The notes beneath the pieces are model-generated. The model did no database searches and was not told the DNA's origin. It was given only the letters and a program-made list of their open reading frames with translations. The translations under genes and the position numbers were made by a program. Source: [Empedobacter] haloabium (GTDB taxonomy: Bacteria > Pseudomonadota > Gammaproteobacteria > Burkholderiales > Burkholderiaceae_D). From it: a DNA stretch of 64,000 nt. Below are positions 19,352 through 27,357 of the stretch, in pieces (positions within the stretch are counted from its first letter, which is position 1; each line of letters begins with the position of its first letter). The DNA is taken from positions 2,170,001 to 2,234,000 of the forward strand of contig CP136508.1 of NCBI GenBank assembly GCA_008011715.2, read 5' to 3'.

Positions 19352-19788
19352 CATTTCTGTGCCTGTGCGCCGATCCATACCCACAAGGCTACCCACAAAC
19401 CGTTCGACGCTGTATCCGGCTGTGGATGGCTCTCTGTCGAAAGGGCACAGGCCGACCGGCTGCTTCAACTTGCGAGCCGCCCAGGCTCCAAAGGCCCGTC
19501 CGTACTCCAGTGCTGGGCAGGGGGCGAATTGACCATCGTGCGACGGTATGTTTCGGCTGGTGCATGCAATGCTATCGGCCTAGCATGCTCCTGAGCCGTC
19601 CCACCGGTTGCTCTAAGGCCTGCGGCGTAGCGGCCGTGTGTAAAGGCCCTGGGCCCGAAAACTGTATAAATCGTATGTAGGGTTTCGCGGCTGCTGGGGG
19701 GGCGATGGCTGCGTCGCGCAAGGGGCGCGATGACACCCCTTGCGCGTGCGCGAAGGTGACAAGTAAGGCTCCACTGGATTCGAGCGAA
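19352..19788. other. Sparse sequence after the tRNA, no gene called
   Basis: About 440 bases with no frame that has both a ribosome site and protein-like composition. Frames spanning the tRNA translate into a familiar artefact and were discarded. No integrase and no copy of the tRNA 3' end was seen here. Confidence 0.4.
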
Positions 19789-19980
19789 ATGATCGACTTC
19801 ACGATATCAACACCGACAGAAGCGGACGCCGTTATTGCCCTTCGCGATGCGCTGCAAAAGATCAGCCGTGCACAGGAAGTGTGCGAGCGCGCCGGATTTG
19901 GGTGCCTCGTGCTGATGCCCTTGTCGGAATCGCAGCGGGAGCTGCAGTATGCTCTCGACACCGCGTTAGGCCGCAACTGA
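19789..19980 (+). CDS. Small hypothetical protein
   Basis: A 63-residue reading frame starting MIDFTISTPTEADAVIALRDALQ with an amphipathic helical middle and the tail QRELQYALDTALGRN. No motif was recognised. The start lies in an ATGATC context without a clear ribosome site, and the frame also continues upstream to 19,705. It may be a fragment of a larger decayed gene. Composition is protein-like, which is the only support. Confidence 0.35.
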   Translation: MIDFTISTPTEADAVIALRDALQKISRAQEVCERAGFGCLVLMPLSESQRELQYALDTALGRN

Positions 19981-20178
19981 ACGACCCTGCGACCTACGTA
20001 TATGGGCCGTTTGCGGAGGACGGGCCAGACGCACCGCTACATTGTTGGCACTATCGGAACTGCTGACAGAGCGGATGTGTCACTGACTGCAGCATGGCTT
20101 CAACAGTCACGGGGTAATGGAATCAACTTGGTGCTGCACAGCACCCCGCGATGGCCGGTAGCCAAGCTTGGAGCAATC

Positions 20179-20610
20179 ATGGACACATTGGATGCATGCT
20201 GGTTCCTCATGCTGTTTGCCGCCGCCGTGGCCTGCGACATTCGGTTCGTCATCCGCCAACGACAAAGGCCGGACGAGGATCATACCGACCTGTGGTTCTG
20301 GGCCGGCGTCTTTGGTACAGGTAGTTTGTATTTTGCATGGCCTGTCGTGGCCGTGCTGTATGACGCCGTCGCAATGTTTGTACCTTCCCCCGCCAATGCG
20401 ATGCACACGCCTACCACCGTCTTGGTAGTTGGAGTAGTTCTGGTAGCTTATCTGGCGACCCTCATTCACGTGCCAGCCCAGCTGTATCATTGGCTGACTT
20501 CTCGTGTCCGTCTGGCGTCGGTCCGGGCAGCGCGTGCAGGTCAAAGTACAAGGCAACGGGACACGGCCGCAGGCGCGCGGTGGTTTCCACTCCGGCGCCG
20601 ACCTGATTGA
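20179..20610 (+). CDS. Hypothetical membrane protein
   Basis: A 143-residue protein with three hydrophobic segments: CWFLMLFAAAVACDIRFVI (about 6-24), LWFWAGVFGTGSLYFAWPVV (about 39-60) and TTVLVVGVVLVAYLATLI (about 80-97). A basic C-terminus follows (RVRLASVRAARAGQ). A TTGGAG ribosome site precedes ATG 20179. No family was recognised. It sits in the sparse stretch between the tRNA and the biosynthetic operon. Confidence 0.5.
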   Translation: MDTLDACWFLMLFAAAVACDIRFVIRQRQRPDEDHTDLWFWAGVFGTGSLYFAWPVVAVLYDAVAMFVPSPANAMHTPTTVLVVGVVLVAYLATLIHVPAQLYHWLTSRVRLASVRAARAGQSTRQRDTAAGARWFPLRRRPD

Positions 20611-21013
20611 CAGGGCGTCAGTCTCGCCGGCCGCGCCACTAGACCTTGTTTGACGAACACCTCCGCACTACCGGTGCTGCTCGGGTATTCCTAGTTTCAA
20701 GATTGTTGTTGTGTGTCCGAGCAGTATTCATATCTTGCCGTCTGGGGCTCGCCAGTGCCCCGGGAAGTCGGCGCGCTGGCATCGGCGAATACTTCCCATA
20801 TTGGGTGGCCGCCAGTCAGCCTATAGCATGCGGCATCGAATACATGCGCAAGTGTCCAGTGCGCTAGCTTCGTCCAAGCTTGTCCCAAGCCTTGGCAACT
20901 TCGAGAAAAACCTCAAAGTGTAGTTACTTAAATCTTCTATCGATATTTGTATTTCTTCTTTTGCCACCAATAAGCCGGTATGATTGTAGGTACAGCTATC
21001 TTTTAGGATGACT
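20611..21013. other. Intergenic stretch, nothing recognised
   Basis: About 400 bases without a supportable gene. The last 100 bases become AT-rich (TTACTTAAATCTTCTATCG) and probably contain the promoter for the next gene. Confidence 0.4.
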
Positions 21014-21604
21014 ATGAACGCACTCGAATTTTCGGAACGAGCACCGGGCCCGAGTAGCCAACCAGGAATGACTGGGATTATAGGGCTGGAAGAAAAAACC
21101 ATCTTTTCTGATCCACATCACCTTGCAGCTTGGGTGAACAAATATTTCCTGGTAGATATTTGCCTGGAGCGGGATCGTCAGCTACTGCCGGTCGCGGAAA
21201 TTTGCAAGCTGTTAGATCTTACAGCGGAGCAGCTCGAACCTTGTGCTCGCGAATATGCCTTGTTGCGAATCGCCGGCGTTGCGTCGTTCATCAAGAGCGC
21301 CTATGACGATGTGTTCTGGTCACGCTTCCACATCGATATTGTGAGGTTGCTTACCAAAAAACTCTGCGAACTTGAAAGTCAAGAACAAAGCAATGAAATT
21401 TCCATGGTGTTGGATCGTTATGTCCAATGCATGGTCCTCAAACAATGGGATGAATGCTCTGAGATCTATCTGTTGCGGATATTTGAAAATAGAGAGCTGG
21501 TGACTCGTATGTCAAAAACGGGCATAGGCGATATTGCAGCAGATGAGATAATAAATGCATACAGCATAATGCAGGACGCGTTTATGATCGCGCTTCACCC
21601 ATAG
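21014..21604 (+). CDS. Hypothetical protein of lower GC content
   Basis: A 196-residue soluble, mostly helical protein (MNALEFSERAPG start; LLPVAEICKLLDLTAEQLEPCAREYALLRIAG; DRYVQCMVLKQWDECSEIYLLRIFE). No domain was recognised. An AGGA site spaced five bases from ATG 21014 decides the start over ATG 21008, which overlaps that site. Its codon use (frequent AAA, GAA, ATA) is clearly more AT-rich than the housekeeping genes, a sign of transfer. It precedes the copper-regulated operon but is separated from it by a promoter, so it need not belong to the pathway. Confidence 0.6.
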   Translation: MNALEFSERAPGPSSQPGMTGIIGLEEKTIFSDPHHLAAWVNKYFLVDICLERDRQLLPVAEICKLLDLTAEQLEPCAREYALLRIAGVASFIKSAYDDVFWSRFHIDIVRLLTKKLCELESQEQSNEISMVLDRYVQCMVLKQWDECSEIYLLRIFENRELVTRMSKTGIGDIAADEIINAYSIMQDAFMIALHP

Positions 21605-22126
21605 CGCAACGGTGGCCTATTACGGTCACTCTTACAATGGGCATGTGGCGCACCAAGCCTGAATCCGTGGGCCGGAACCATTTTTCCATTATCCGCATAT
21701 TCTCTGCATGCCAAGAATGGCTGGAGCGATTGGCGTCGCGGTCGGAGTAAGCTAGGGGCCGCGAAACCCACTGCGCCGCAACGCCCAAGGGCGAGCGTTT
21801 CTGCTCAGGCTTGCTGGGGGCGGCTCGTGCACAGTCACATCCTCTCCTCGTGTTACGCGAGAAGAGAATCGTTCGGCTCTCCTCACGGCCCCCGTATGGC
21901 TATGAGCAGTACAGCACGAGGTGCACGTACAGACGCCTACTCATTGCAGTTAATCAATTAGGCTTTCAATTTACCGCTCAGGTAGGAGGCAGTGTCGCCG
22001 CCACCTTCGCGCGCCACATACAAATGCAATTCTAGGTCCCGCAAGTGCGTTGCATTTCGAAAGTGCCGCTTCTGTATCAGCCCTGCCACCTTAGATCAGT
22101 GATCGAAAAATAATTTCGGACGTTTG
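21605..22126. other. Intergenic stretch upstream of the biosynthetic promoter
   Basis: No gene is supportable here. The frames present lack ribosome sites and break up quickly. The useful signal is the CueR-type promoter that begins at 22,127. Confidence 0.4.
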
Positions 22127-22156
22127 TTGACCTTACCATTTGGGAAGGTTTAGCCT
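22127..22156 (+). promoter_or_regulatory. CueR-type promoter of the fluopsin-like operon
   Basis: The -35 element TTGACC (22,127-22,132) is followed, across an over-long 18-19 base spacer, by TAGCCT/AGCCTT. The spacer carries the arms ACCTT (22,130-22,134) and AAGGT (22,145-22,149) of a 20-base dyad, the classic MerR/CueR copper operator. It is the only such site upstream of the five biosynthetic genes and reads toward them, leaving a leader of about 195 bases. Two CueR-like genes lie in the same island. Confidence 0.75.
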
Positions 22157-22219
22157 TGTTCAAAGATAAATAGAGCGCATAACGAGGCGCGGGCGAAACG
22201 CACGTCAATTCTGGCTTGC

Positions 22220-22296
22220 ATCGAAAGGCCATTCGATTTGGCGTCTCATCGCTAGAAGTGCCTGGAGAACGCACTTTTGACCGTCTCTCCTTCTAG
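22220..22296 (+). other. Structured 5' leader of the biosynthetic operon
   Basis: The leader contains hairpin ATCGAA/TTCGAT (22,220-22,237), hairpin AAGTGC/GCACTT followed by TT (22,256-22,276), and an outer pairing CTAGAA (22,252-22,257) with TTCTAG (22,291-22,296) that shares bases with the second hairpin. This could be an attenuator or only local structure; no known riboswitch was recognised. Confidence 0.35.
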
Positions 22297-22356
22297 GGCC
22301 GCCTTGAATGTCGATTCTATTCATCATTAAAAATCTTCGTCGCTAAAGGGGTTTTC

Positions 22357-23382
22357 ATGAGTAAAGTCCATAAAGAACAGGAGACAGGCGGTATGGCACT
22401 TCACGCCGTCCAGGCAGGAACGCCAACGCAGGATGCAGCTGGATTGCTGGCTGCGGCGCTGAAGCCAGGCGCGGATTATTCACAGGTCGTCAATGCCGTG
22501 GAGGCCGTGCTCCAGTGCACCCAGAGAGGCCTTGCCGGGGACGCGGCATCCTATGCGCAATACCAGTCATTGCTACTTGAGCTGCATCTGCCGGGCGAGC
22601 CACGTACGGAGCCGACCCGTCGCTGGATGGCAAGCCAGATATACCTGGTGGAAGACAAGTTCGCACCTGAGCTTCCCAATTTCACCGCACTGCCGGTAGA
22701 CCAGTTTCGGGAGAGGGTGGATGCCGAGATCGCGGCCCGTACTCGCGTGAAGCATCCGATGTCGGTCCATCTATTCGAGGGGACGCCACCGCTGCGGGAC
22801 GTCCGGTTCTTCCTGCAACATCATTGGACACGTTCATACAACTTCTACAGCCTGCTTGCGGAACTAGCGTTCCGCTTCGAAGCTATCGAAGACGCTTCGG
22901 TGTTCTATCGCAACCTGTATGGCGAAGCCGGTGCAGAGAGTCCCGACCGGTCGCACCCGGCGCTGCTTGCGCACCTGATGACGTATTTCGACATCCCGCT
23001 AAGTATCGATTTTGCGCGGCTCGATCCACTCGAGAAAGCCTATCTGAACAATCGAATTCGCTGTGTTCGCCATACGGACGTGGCTTGGGGCTTGGCACTG
23101 CTATACGCCGTGGAGTCGGTAAGTTGCGTGAACCATCGCCGCATCTATGAGTTGCTGCAGCGTTTGGACGTGCCGGCCGAGCCAAGCGAGTTTCACCGGC
23201 TGCATGGCACCCAGGACGAAATCGACACTGAAGAAATGTGGAATCTCATTGCGAAGCTGGCGCCGGGCGAATCGTTCCAGCGCATGTTCATGCAGTCGCT
23301 GGTACGCCACTTCGACATCAACAAAGCCTACTTCGACATGTTGTGGCAGGAAATGCAAGGCCAAGCCATCCAGAACGCTTGA
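22357..23382 (+). CDS. flcE: Heme-oxygenase-like non-heme iron enzyme, fluopsin C pathway type (copy 1)
   Basis: A 341-residue iron-containing redox enzyme. The fold shows HPMSVHLFEG (133-142), FLQHHWTRSYNFYSLLAEL (152-170), NLYGEAGAESPDRSHPALL (186-204), LLYAVESV (248-255) and a late metal helix around FHRLHGTQDEID (279-290). Likely iron ligands are E169, E190, H200, E253, H280/H283 and D287; the final His of the usual HxxxDxxH pattern is D290. In P. aeruginosa two such enzymes decarboxylate, N-hydroxylate and excise a methylene from a cysteine-derived intermediate. It is first of five co-directional genes; AAAGGGG precedes the ATG. The letter E is assigned by gene order relative to the P. 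aeruginosa cluster (order recalled, not searched), so D and E could be exchanged. Confidence 0.8.
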   Translation: MSKVHKEQETGGMALHAVQAGTPTQDAAGLLAAALKPGADYSQVVNAVEAVLQCTQRGLAGDAASYAQYQSLLLELHLPGEPRTEPTRRWMASQIYLVEDKFAPELPNFTALPVDQFRERVDAEIAARTRVKHPMSVHLFEGTPPLRDVRFFLQHHWTRSYNFYSLLAELAFRFEAIEDASVFYRNLYGEAGAESPDRSHPALLAHLMTYFDIPLSIDFARLDPLEKAYLNNRIRCVRHTDVAWGLALLYAVESVSCVNHRRIYELLQRLDVPAEPSEFHRLHGTQDEIDTEEMWNLIAKLAPGESFQRMFMQSLVRHFDINKAYFDMLWQEMQGQAIQNA

Positions 23383-23418
23383 TCTACTCAGCAGACCAAC
23401 CGAAAAGGGATACGCATA

Positions 23419-24402
23419 ATGATTACTCGAAACTTCTCTCTACATCAGCTGCAGCAACTCGAAACCCCTGCCGCGCGCGTCGTCGCCGGGGCACTTGCGC
23501 CCAACGCCAGTCCTGCACAGATCGACGGCGCCATCAGGGCGCTAACGGAACTGACCGAGTCCGCGCACAAGGGCAGCGCGGGCGCGTTCACCGAATACCA
23601 GCAACTGCTGTACATCCTTTCGCTAAGCGACGACGTATCCACATCGCTGACTCGCCGGTGGTTGTCGAATGCGATCTATAAAGTTGAAGAGCGTTACATC
23701 CCGGCCGCGGACATCCACACGCCATTGTCCGAGTCACAGTTCCAGCAGCGGCTCGAACTGGCCATCTCCTCACAGTCGCGCGAGACACACCCGATGTCGC
23801 AATATGTATTTGCAGGGAAGGCGTCACGCGCGCAGCTTCAGGTTTTCCTGCGACACCAATGGATGCGCACGTTCCGTCTCTATCGCGACGCGGCGGATCT
23901 GCTGGTGAATCTTGTCGATGTCGACGAGGCCGCAGCGCTGAGCCGCTATCTCTACGGCGAACTGGGCGAAGAAGACGAAACACGTTCGCACCCGCGCCTG
24001 CTGGGCAAACTGCTCAAAGCCGTAGGCCTTGATGAAGACTTCCAAGCTGTCACTACGATGCCGGAGGAGATCGCTTATCTGAATAACCGCGCACGCAGCT
24101 TCCGAAATCCCGACGTCGGGTGGGGCCTGGCAGTGTTCTACGTCACCGAACTCGTTGTTCCGCGCAATCACGAAAAGCTGTATCAGGCGCTGCTGCAGGC
24201 GGGCGTGAGCGAGGATGCCGCCGAGTACTACAAAATTCACATCAGCCTCGTGCCGCCGCGAGCAAAGCGCGAGTGGCAGCTGATCTCGCGTCGCATTTCT
24301 GATCGCGCGTTCCAGGAATCGTTCCTGACGTCGCTAGCCCAGCATTTCCGTGTCGAGACAGCGTACTTCGACGCTGTGTGGCAAGAAATGCAGAGCGTTT
24401 AA
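23419..24402 (+). CDS. flcD: Heme-oxygenase-like non-heme iron enzyme, fluopsin C pathway type (copy 2)
   Basis: A 327-residue paralogue of the preceding gene. Shared landmarks are HPMSQYVFAG (124-133), FLRHQWMRTFRLY, YLYGELGEEDETRSHPRLL (177-195), YLNNRARSFRNPDVGWGLAVFYVTE and AYFDAVWQEMQ. Likely ligands include E181, H191, E244 and H274. It differs at two ligand positions: D157/D160 stand where copy 1 has E169, and the last metal helix reads HISLVPPR, lacking the DxxH part. That suggests a different metal site and a different reaction, in line with the division of labour known for the pathway. The gap to copy 1 is 36 bases and AAGGGA precedes the ATG. Which of FlcD/FlcE it matches was inferred from order only. 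Confidence 0.78.
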   Translation: MITRNFSLHQLQQLETPAARVVAGALAPNASPAQIDGAIRALTELTESAHKGSAGAFTEYQQLLYILSLSDDVSTSLTRRWLSNAIYKVEERYIPAADIHTPLSESQFQQRLELAISSQSRETHPMSQYVFAGKASRAQLQVFLRHQWMRTFRLYRDAADLLVNLVDVDEAAALSRYLYGELGEEDETRSHPRLLGKLLKAVGLDEDFQAVTTMPEEIAYLNNRARSFRNPDVGWGLAVFYVTELVVPRNHEKLYQALLQAGVSEDAAEYYKIHISLVPPRAKREWQLISRRISDRAFQESFLTSLAQHFRVETAYFDAVWQEMQSV

Positions 24403-24433
24403 CCGCGCGGACAGGTCAAGCGGAGCCTTGAGT

Positions 24434-25855
24434 ATGCCAACTCATATAACGGAATCTCGCATCCACGGGGGCGCTTACTCCGCCCCCGACTTTGCCGCGA
24501 TCTTCTCCGACTCCAACCAGGTGCAAAAATGGCTCGACGTTGAAGTGGCGCTGGCCGCGACCCAGGCGGATCTGGGTATCGTTCCGAACGACGCAGCACT
24601 GGAAGTGGCCCGCGTAGCCCGGGTGGAACTATTCGATCTTGAAGCGTTGGGCCGTGAAAGCGTTGCGACGGGACATGTCCTTGTTCCCACTATCCGGGCA
24701 CTGGCCAGACTATGCGCAAATGGCTGGGGTGAATACGTCCATTACGGCGTGACGACGCAGGACATTCTCGACACGGGCTTGGTCCTGCAGATCAAGGAGG
24801 CCTGGACCCTTGTCCTTGCCCGGCTGCATTCGATCCGCAGCCATCTGGTGACGCTGGCACGGCGCCATCGGCACACACCGATGGTCGCGCGCACGCATGG
24901 CCAGCAAGCGTTGCCGACCACGTTCGGCTACAAGGTCGCGATCTGGATTGACGAAATAGATCGACACTTCGAGCGTTTCAGTGAGGCGCGTGCCCGGGTA
25001 ATGGTCGGCAATCTAACCGGGGCAGTCGGCACAATGGCGTCATTCGGTCGGCCGGGCTTCGACATCCAGCAGCGAACACTGTCCAGGCTTGGCCTCAACG
25101 TTCCGCTGACCAGTTGGCACTCTGCGCGCGACCGTATTCTGGAGGCAGCGTGGCTGATGGTTCAGACTTCGGTCACGCTGGGCAGGATGGCGAACGAGGT
25201 CTACCAGTTGCAGCGCAGTGAGATCGACGAGGTTCGCGAGGGGTTCCGACCTGGGCATGTGGGAAGCAGCACGATGCCGCACAAGCAGAATCCATCGACC
25301 GTCGATCTGATCAGTGCATTATCCCGCATGGTCCGGGCACAGATGGTCGCGCTCACGGACGCGGCATTCCAGCAGCACGAGCGCGACGGCACGACCTGGC
25401 GCATCGAGTGGGCTGCGTTGCCCGAGCTCTTCATCTATGCCGGCGCGCTGCTGTCCCGGATGGACGAGGTTCTGGCTGCCGGACTTGAAATCCGGGAGGA
25501 CCGGATGCGCCAGAACCTGGACTTGTCGGGCGGTTTGATCATGTCTGAACGGGTCATGCTGGCGCTGAGCTCCAAGCTTGGCAAGCAGACCGCACACGAG
25601 CTCCTGCACGACGTAGCCCAGCAAGCGCGCCGAGACGATATGTCGTTCCGGGAAGCCTTGCTCAACGCTGGACGTCTGTCCGAATGCATCACGCGCGAGG
25701 AGCTCGCAAGTCTGCTCGACCCACTTAGCTATGTCGGGCTGGCAGCGGACATGGTCGATCTGGTGATACACAAGGGTGTACGTAACGTCTCGAAGGAGCC
25801 GGTAGCAATGGAAACAACTTCCGAACAGCCGCAGCTTGCAAAAGAGGAGACATGA
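24434..25855 (+). CDS. flcC: Adenylosuccinate lyase/fumarase-superfamily lyase, fluopsin C pathway type (lyase 1)
   Basis: A 473-residue lyase. Superfamily regions are intact: HYGVTTQDILDTG (103-115), VARTHGQQALPTTFG (151-165) and the signature GSSTMPHKQNP (277-287) with the catalytic serine loop. These enzymes add to or eliminate from fumarate-type substrates. In the fluopsin pathway two lyases act; one is thought to join cysteine sulfur to fumarate and the other to remove it after the iron enzymes have worked. The start at 24434 was chosen because longer readings overlap the previous gene and lack family sequence. The stop overlaps the next start (ATGATGA). The organism's purB is expected elsewhere, since the neighbours here are not purine genes. 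Confidence 0.82.
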   Translation: MPTHITESRIHGGAYSAPDFAAIFSDSNQVQKWLDVEVALAATQADLGIVPNDAALEVARVARVELFDLEALGRESVATGHVLVPTIRALARLCANGWGEYVHYGVTTQDILDTGLVLQIKEAWTLVLARLHSIRSHLVTLARRHRHTPMVARTHGQQALPTTFGYKVAIWIDEIDRHFERFSEARARVMVGNLTGAVGTMASFGRPGFDIQQRTLSRLGLNVPLTSWHSARDRILEAAWLMVQTSVTLGRMANEVYQLQRSEIDEVREGFRPGHVGSSTMPHKQNPSTVDLISALSRMVRAQMVALTDAAFQQHERDGTTWRIEWAALPELFIYAGALLSRMDEVLAAGLEIREDRMRQNLDLSGGLIMSERVMLALSSKLGKQTAHELLHDVAQQARRDDMSFREALLNAGRLSECITREELASLLDPLSYVGLAADMVDLVIHKGVRNVSKEPVAMETTSEQPQLAKEET

Positions 25856-27312
25856 TGAATCCGCAGTCTTCAGGAATTACCGTTCATTCGCTCTTCAAAG
25901 GGCATCCGAAAGAAAGCAGGGCCTTTCAACCCAGCCCTAGGGACTGTTTGCATGAGCACAGCCATATCCTCGACTCCAAGATACACGGCGGTGGATATGC
26001 GGGGCCAATATCGAGAAGGATCTTCTGCAGCCATTGCCGCCTGCAGCGTTGGCTGGACGTCGAGGCCGCACTCGCCTTGGCTCAAGCTGACCTCGACATC
26101 ATCCCGCGGCAGGCCGCGTTCGAGATTGAACGCGCCGCGAAGCTCTCGGCCATCGATTTGGACAGTGTCGCGGAAGGGGTGGCGGAAACCGGGCATTCGC
26201 TGATGCCTCTGCTGAGTGCGTTGAAGGCAAACTGTAGCGCGAGCGCCAGCGAATTTATCCACTATGGCGCGACGACCCAGGACATCCAAGACACCGCCCA
26301 GTCGCTCGAGATGCGCGACGTGCTCGATGCAATGGATGACGCACTGGATGTTCTGTTGCAGCGGCTCGCGGTGTTAGCACGCGCGCACGGCAACTCGCTG
26401 ATGGTCGCCAGGACGCATTCGATTCCAGCCTTGCCCACCACGTTCGCACTGAAGGTGGCGGGCTGGATCGACGAACTCCTGCGCCACCGTGAACGCCTCG
26501 CAGAGGTGCGGCAGCGGGTACTCGTGGCCCAGTTGTTCGGGGGCGTTGGCACGATGGCGGCCTTCGGCAGCCAGGCCATGCTGCTGCTGGAAGGGTTCGC
26601 ACGCAGGTTGAACCTGCAGGTGCCACTGGCGGGGTGGCACGTGGCGCGCGATCGCGTTGCGGAATTCGTCAGCACGCTGGCAATGGCCACTGCGTCGCTG
26701 GCGCGCGTGGCTGACGAGATCCGCACCCTGAACCGCTGGGAGATCGGAGAGGTCGAGGTAGGCTGGTCCGCTCAGCAGATCGGCAGCAGCACGATGCCTC
26801 ATAAGCGCAATCCCGAAGGATGCGAGCAGGTCGTCGTCCTCGCGCGACTGGCGAAAACGCAAGTCATGCTCGCCCTGGATGCCATGATACTGGAGCATGA
26901 GCGCGACTATCGCGGAACCCGCCTGGAGTGGTGCGCCGTTGCCGATGTCTCGCACTACGCGCTGATGGCGATCTCGCTGGTCACGGACACGATCGGCCAG
27001 CTAACGGTCAACGACAAGAAGATGGAAGGAAACGCCCGCGCTTTTGCCGATTCCATCTGCACTGAGGCACTCGTGTTCGAGATGGCAAAAAAGCTCGGCA
27101 AGAGCAGTGCGTACGAGATTGTTTTTGAAATCAGCCAGGCATGTCAGCGCGATCGGGTGTCGATCCGCGATGCCATCGAGTCCGATCCCCGGGTTACCGC
27201 CGTCATGGAGAAGGAAGCCTTGGCCCGCCTGTTCGAGCCGAGGTCGCACCTCGGCATGTCGGAAAAGATCGTTGACAACGTGCTCACCAAGGTGGGTTGC
27301 CGTCATCAATGA
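25852..27312 (+). CDS. flcB: Adenylosuccinate lyase/fumarase-superfamily lyase, fluopsin C pathway type (lyase 2)
   Basis: A 486-residue paralogue of lyase 1 with the same three conserved regions: HYGATTQDIQDTA (137-149), VARTHSIPALPTTFA (185-199) and GSSTMPHKRNP (311-321). It carries an extra unconserved N-terminus of about 38 residues before the shared DSKIHGGGYAGPIS start; AAGAGGAGAC precedes the ATG, so the long form is probably real. The four-base overlap with lyase 1 implies coupled translation and equal amounts. By order it corresponds to the lyase next to the methyltransferase in P. aeruginosa (assignment by position). The direction of the reaction (fumarate addition or elimination) cannot be decided from sequence. 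Confidence 0.82.
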   Translation: MMNPQSSGITVHSLFKGHPKESRAFQPSPRDCLHEHSHILDSKIHGGGYAGPISRRIFCSHCRLQRWLDVEAALALAQADLDIIPRQAAFEIERAAKLSAIDLDSVAEGVAETGHSLMPLLSALKANCSASASEFIHYGATTQDIQDTAQSLEMRDVLDAMDDALDVLLQRLAVLARAHGNSLMVARTHSIPALPTTFALKVAGWIDELLRHRERLAEVRQRVLVAQLFGGVGTMAAFGSQAMLLLEGFARRLNLQVPLAGWHVARDRVAEFVSTLAMATASLARVADEIRTLNRWEIGEVEVGWSAQQIGSSTMPHKRNPEGCEQVVVLARLAKTQVMLALDAMILEHERDYRGTRLEWCAVADVSHYALMAISLVTDTIGQLTVNDKKMEGNARAFADSICTEALVFEMAKKLGKSSAYEIVFEISQACQRDRVSIRDAIESDPRVTAVMEKEALARLFEPRSHLGMSEKIVDNVLTKVGCRHQ

Positions 27313-27357
27313 GTTACCACCGCGTTACGCGGCCAACTGAAAACAATGGAGACGAAA

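Noticed and set aside
19217..19468. Minus-strand frame across the tRNA-Ser gene
   Set aside because: It is the familiar spurious translation of a tRNA-Ser gene and flanks; no ribosome site.
22357..24402. True heme oxygenases
   Set aside because: The conserved Glu/His pattern matches non-heme iron enzymes of the heme-oxygenase-like fold, and no heme-uptake genes are nearby.
24434..27312. purB duplicates (purine synthesis)
   Set aside because: Two diverged lyases in tandem inside an operon with iron oxygenases and a methyltransferase fit the thiohydroxamate pathway better than adenylosuccinate lyase.
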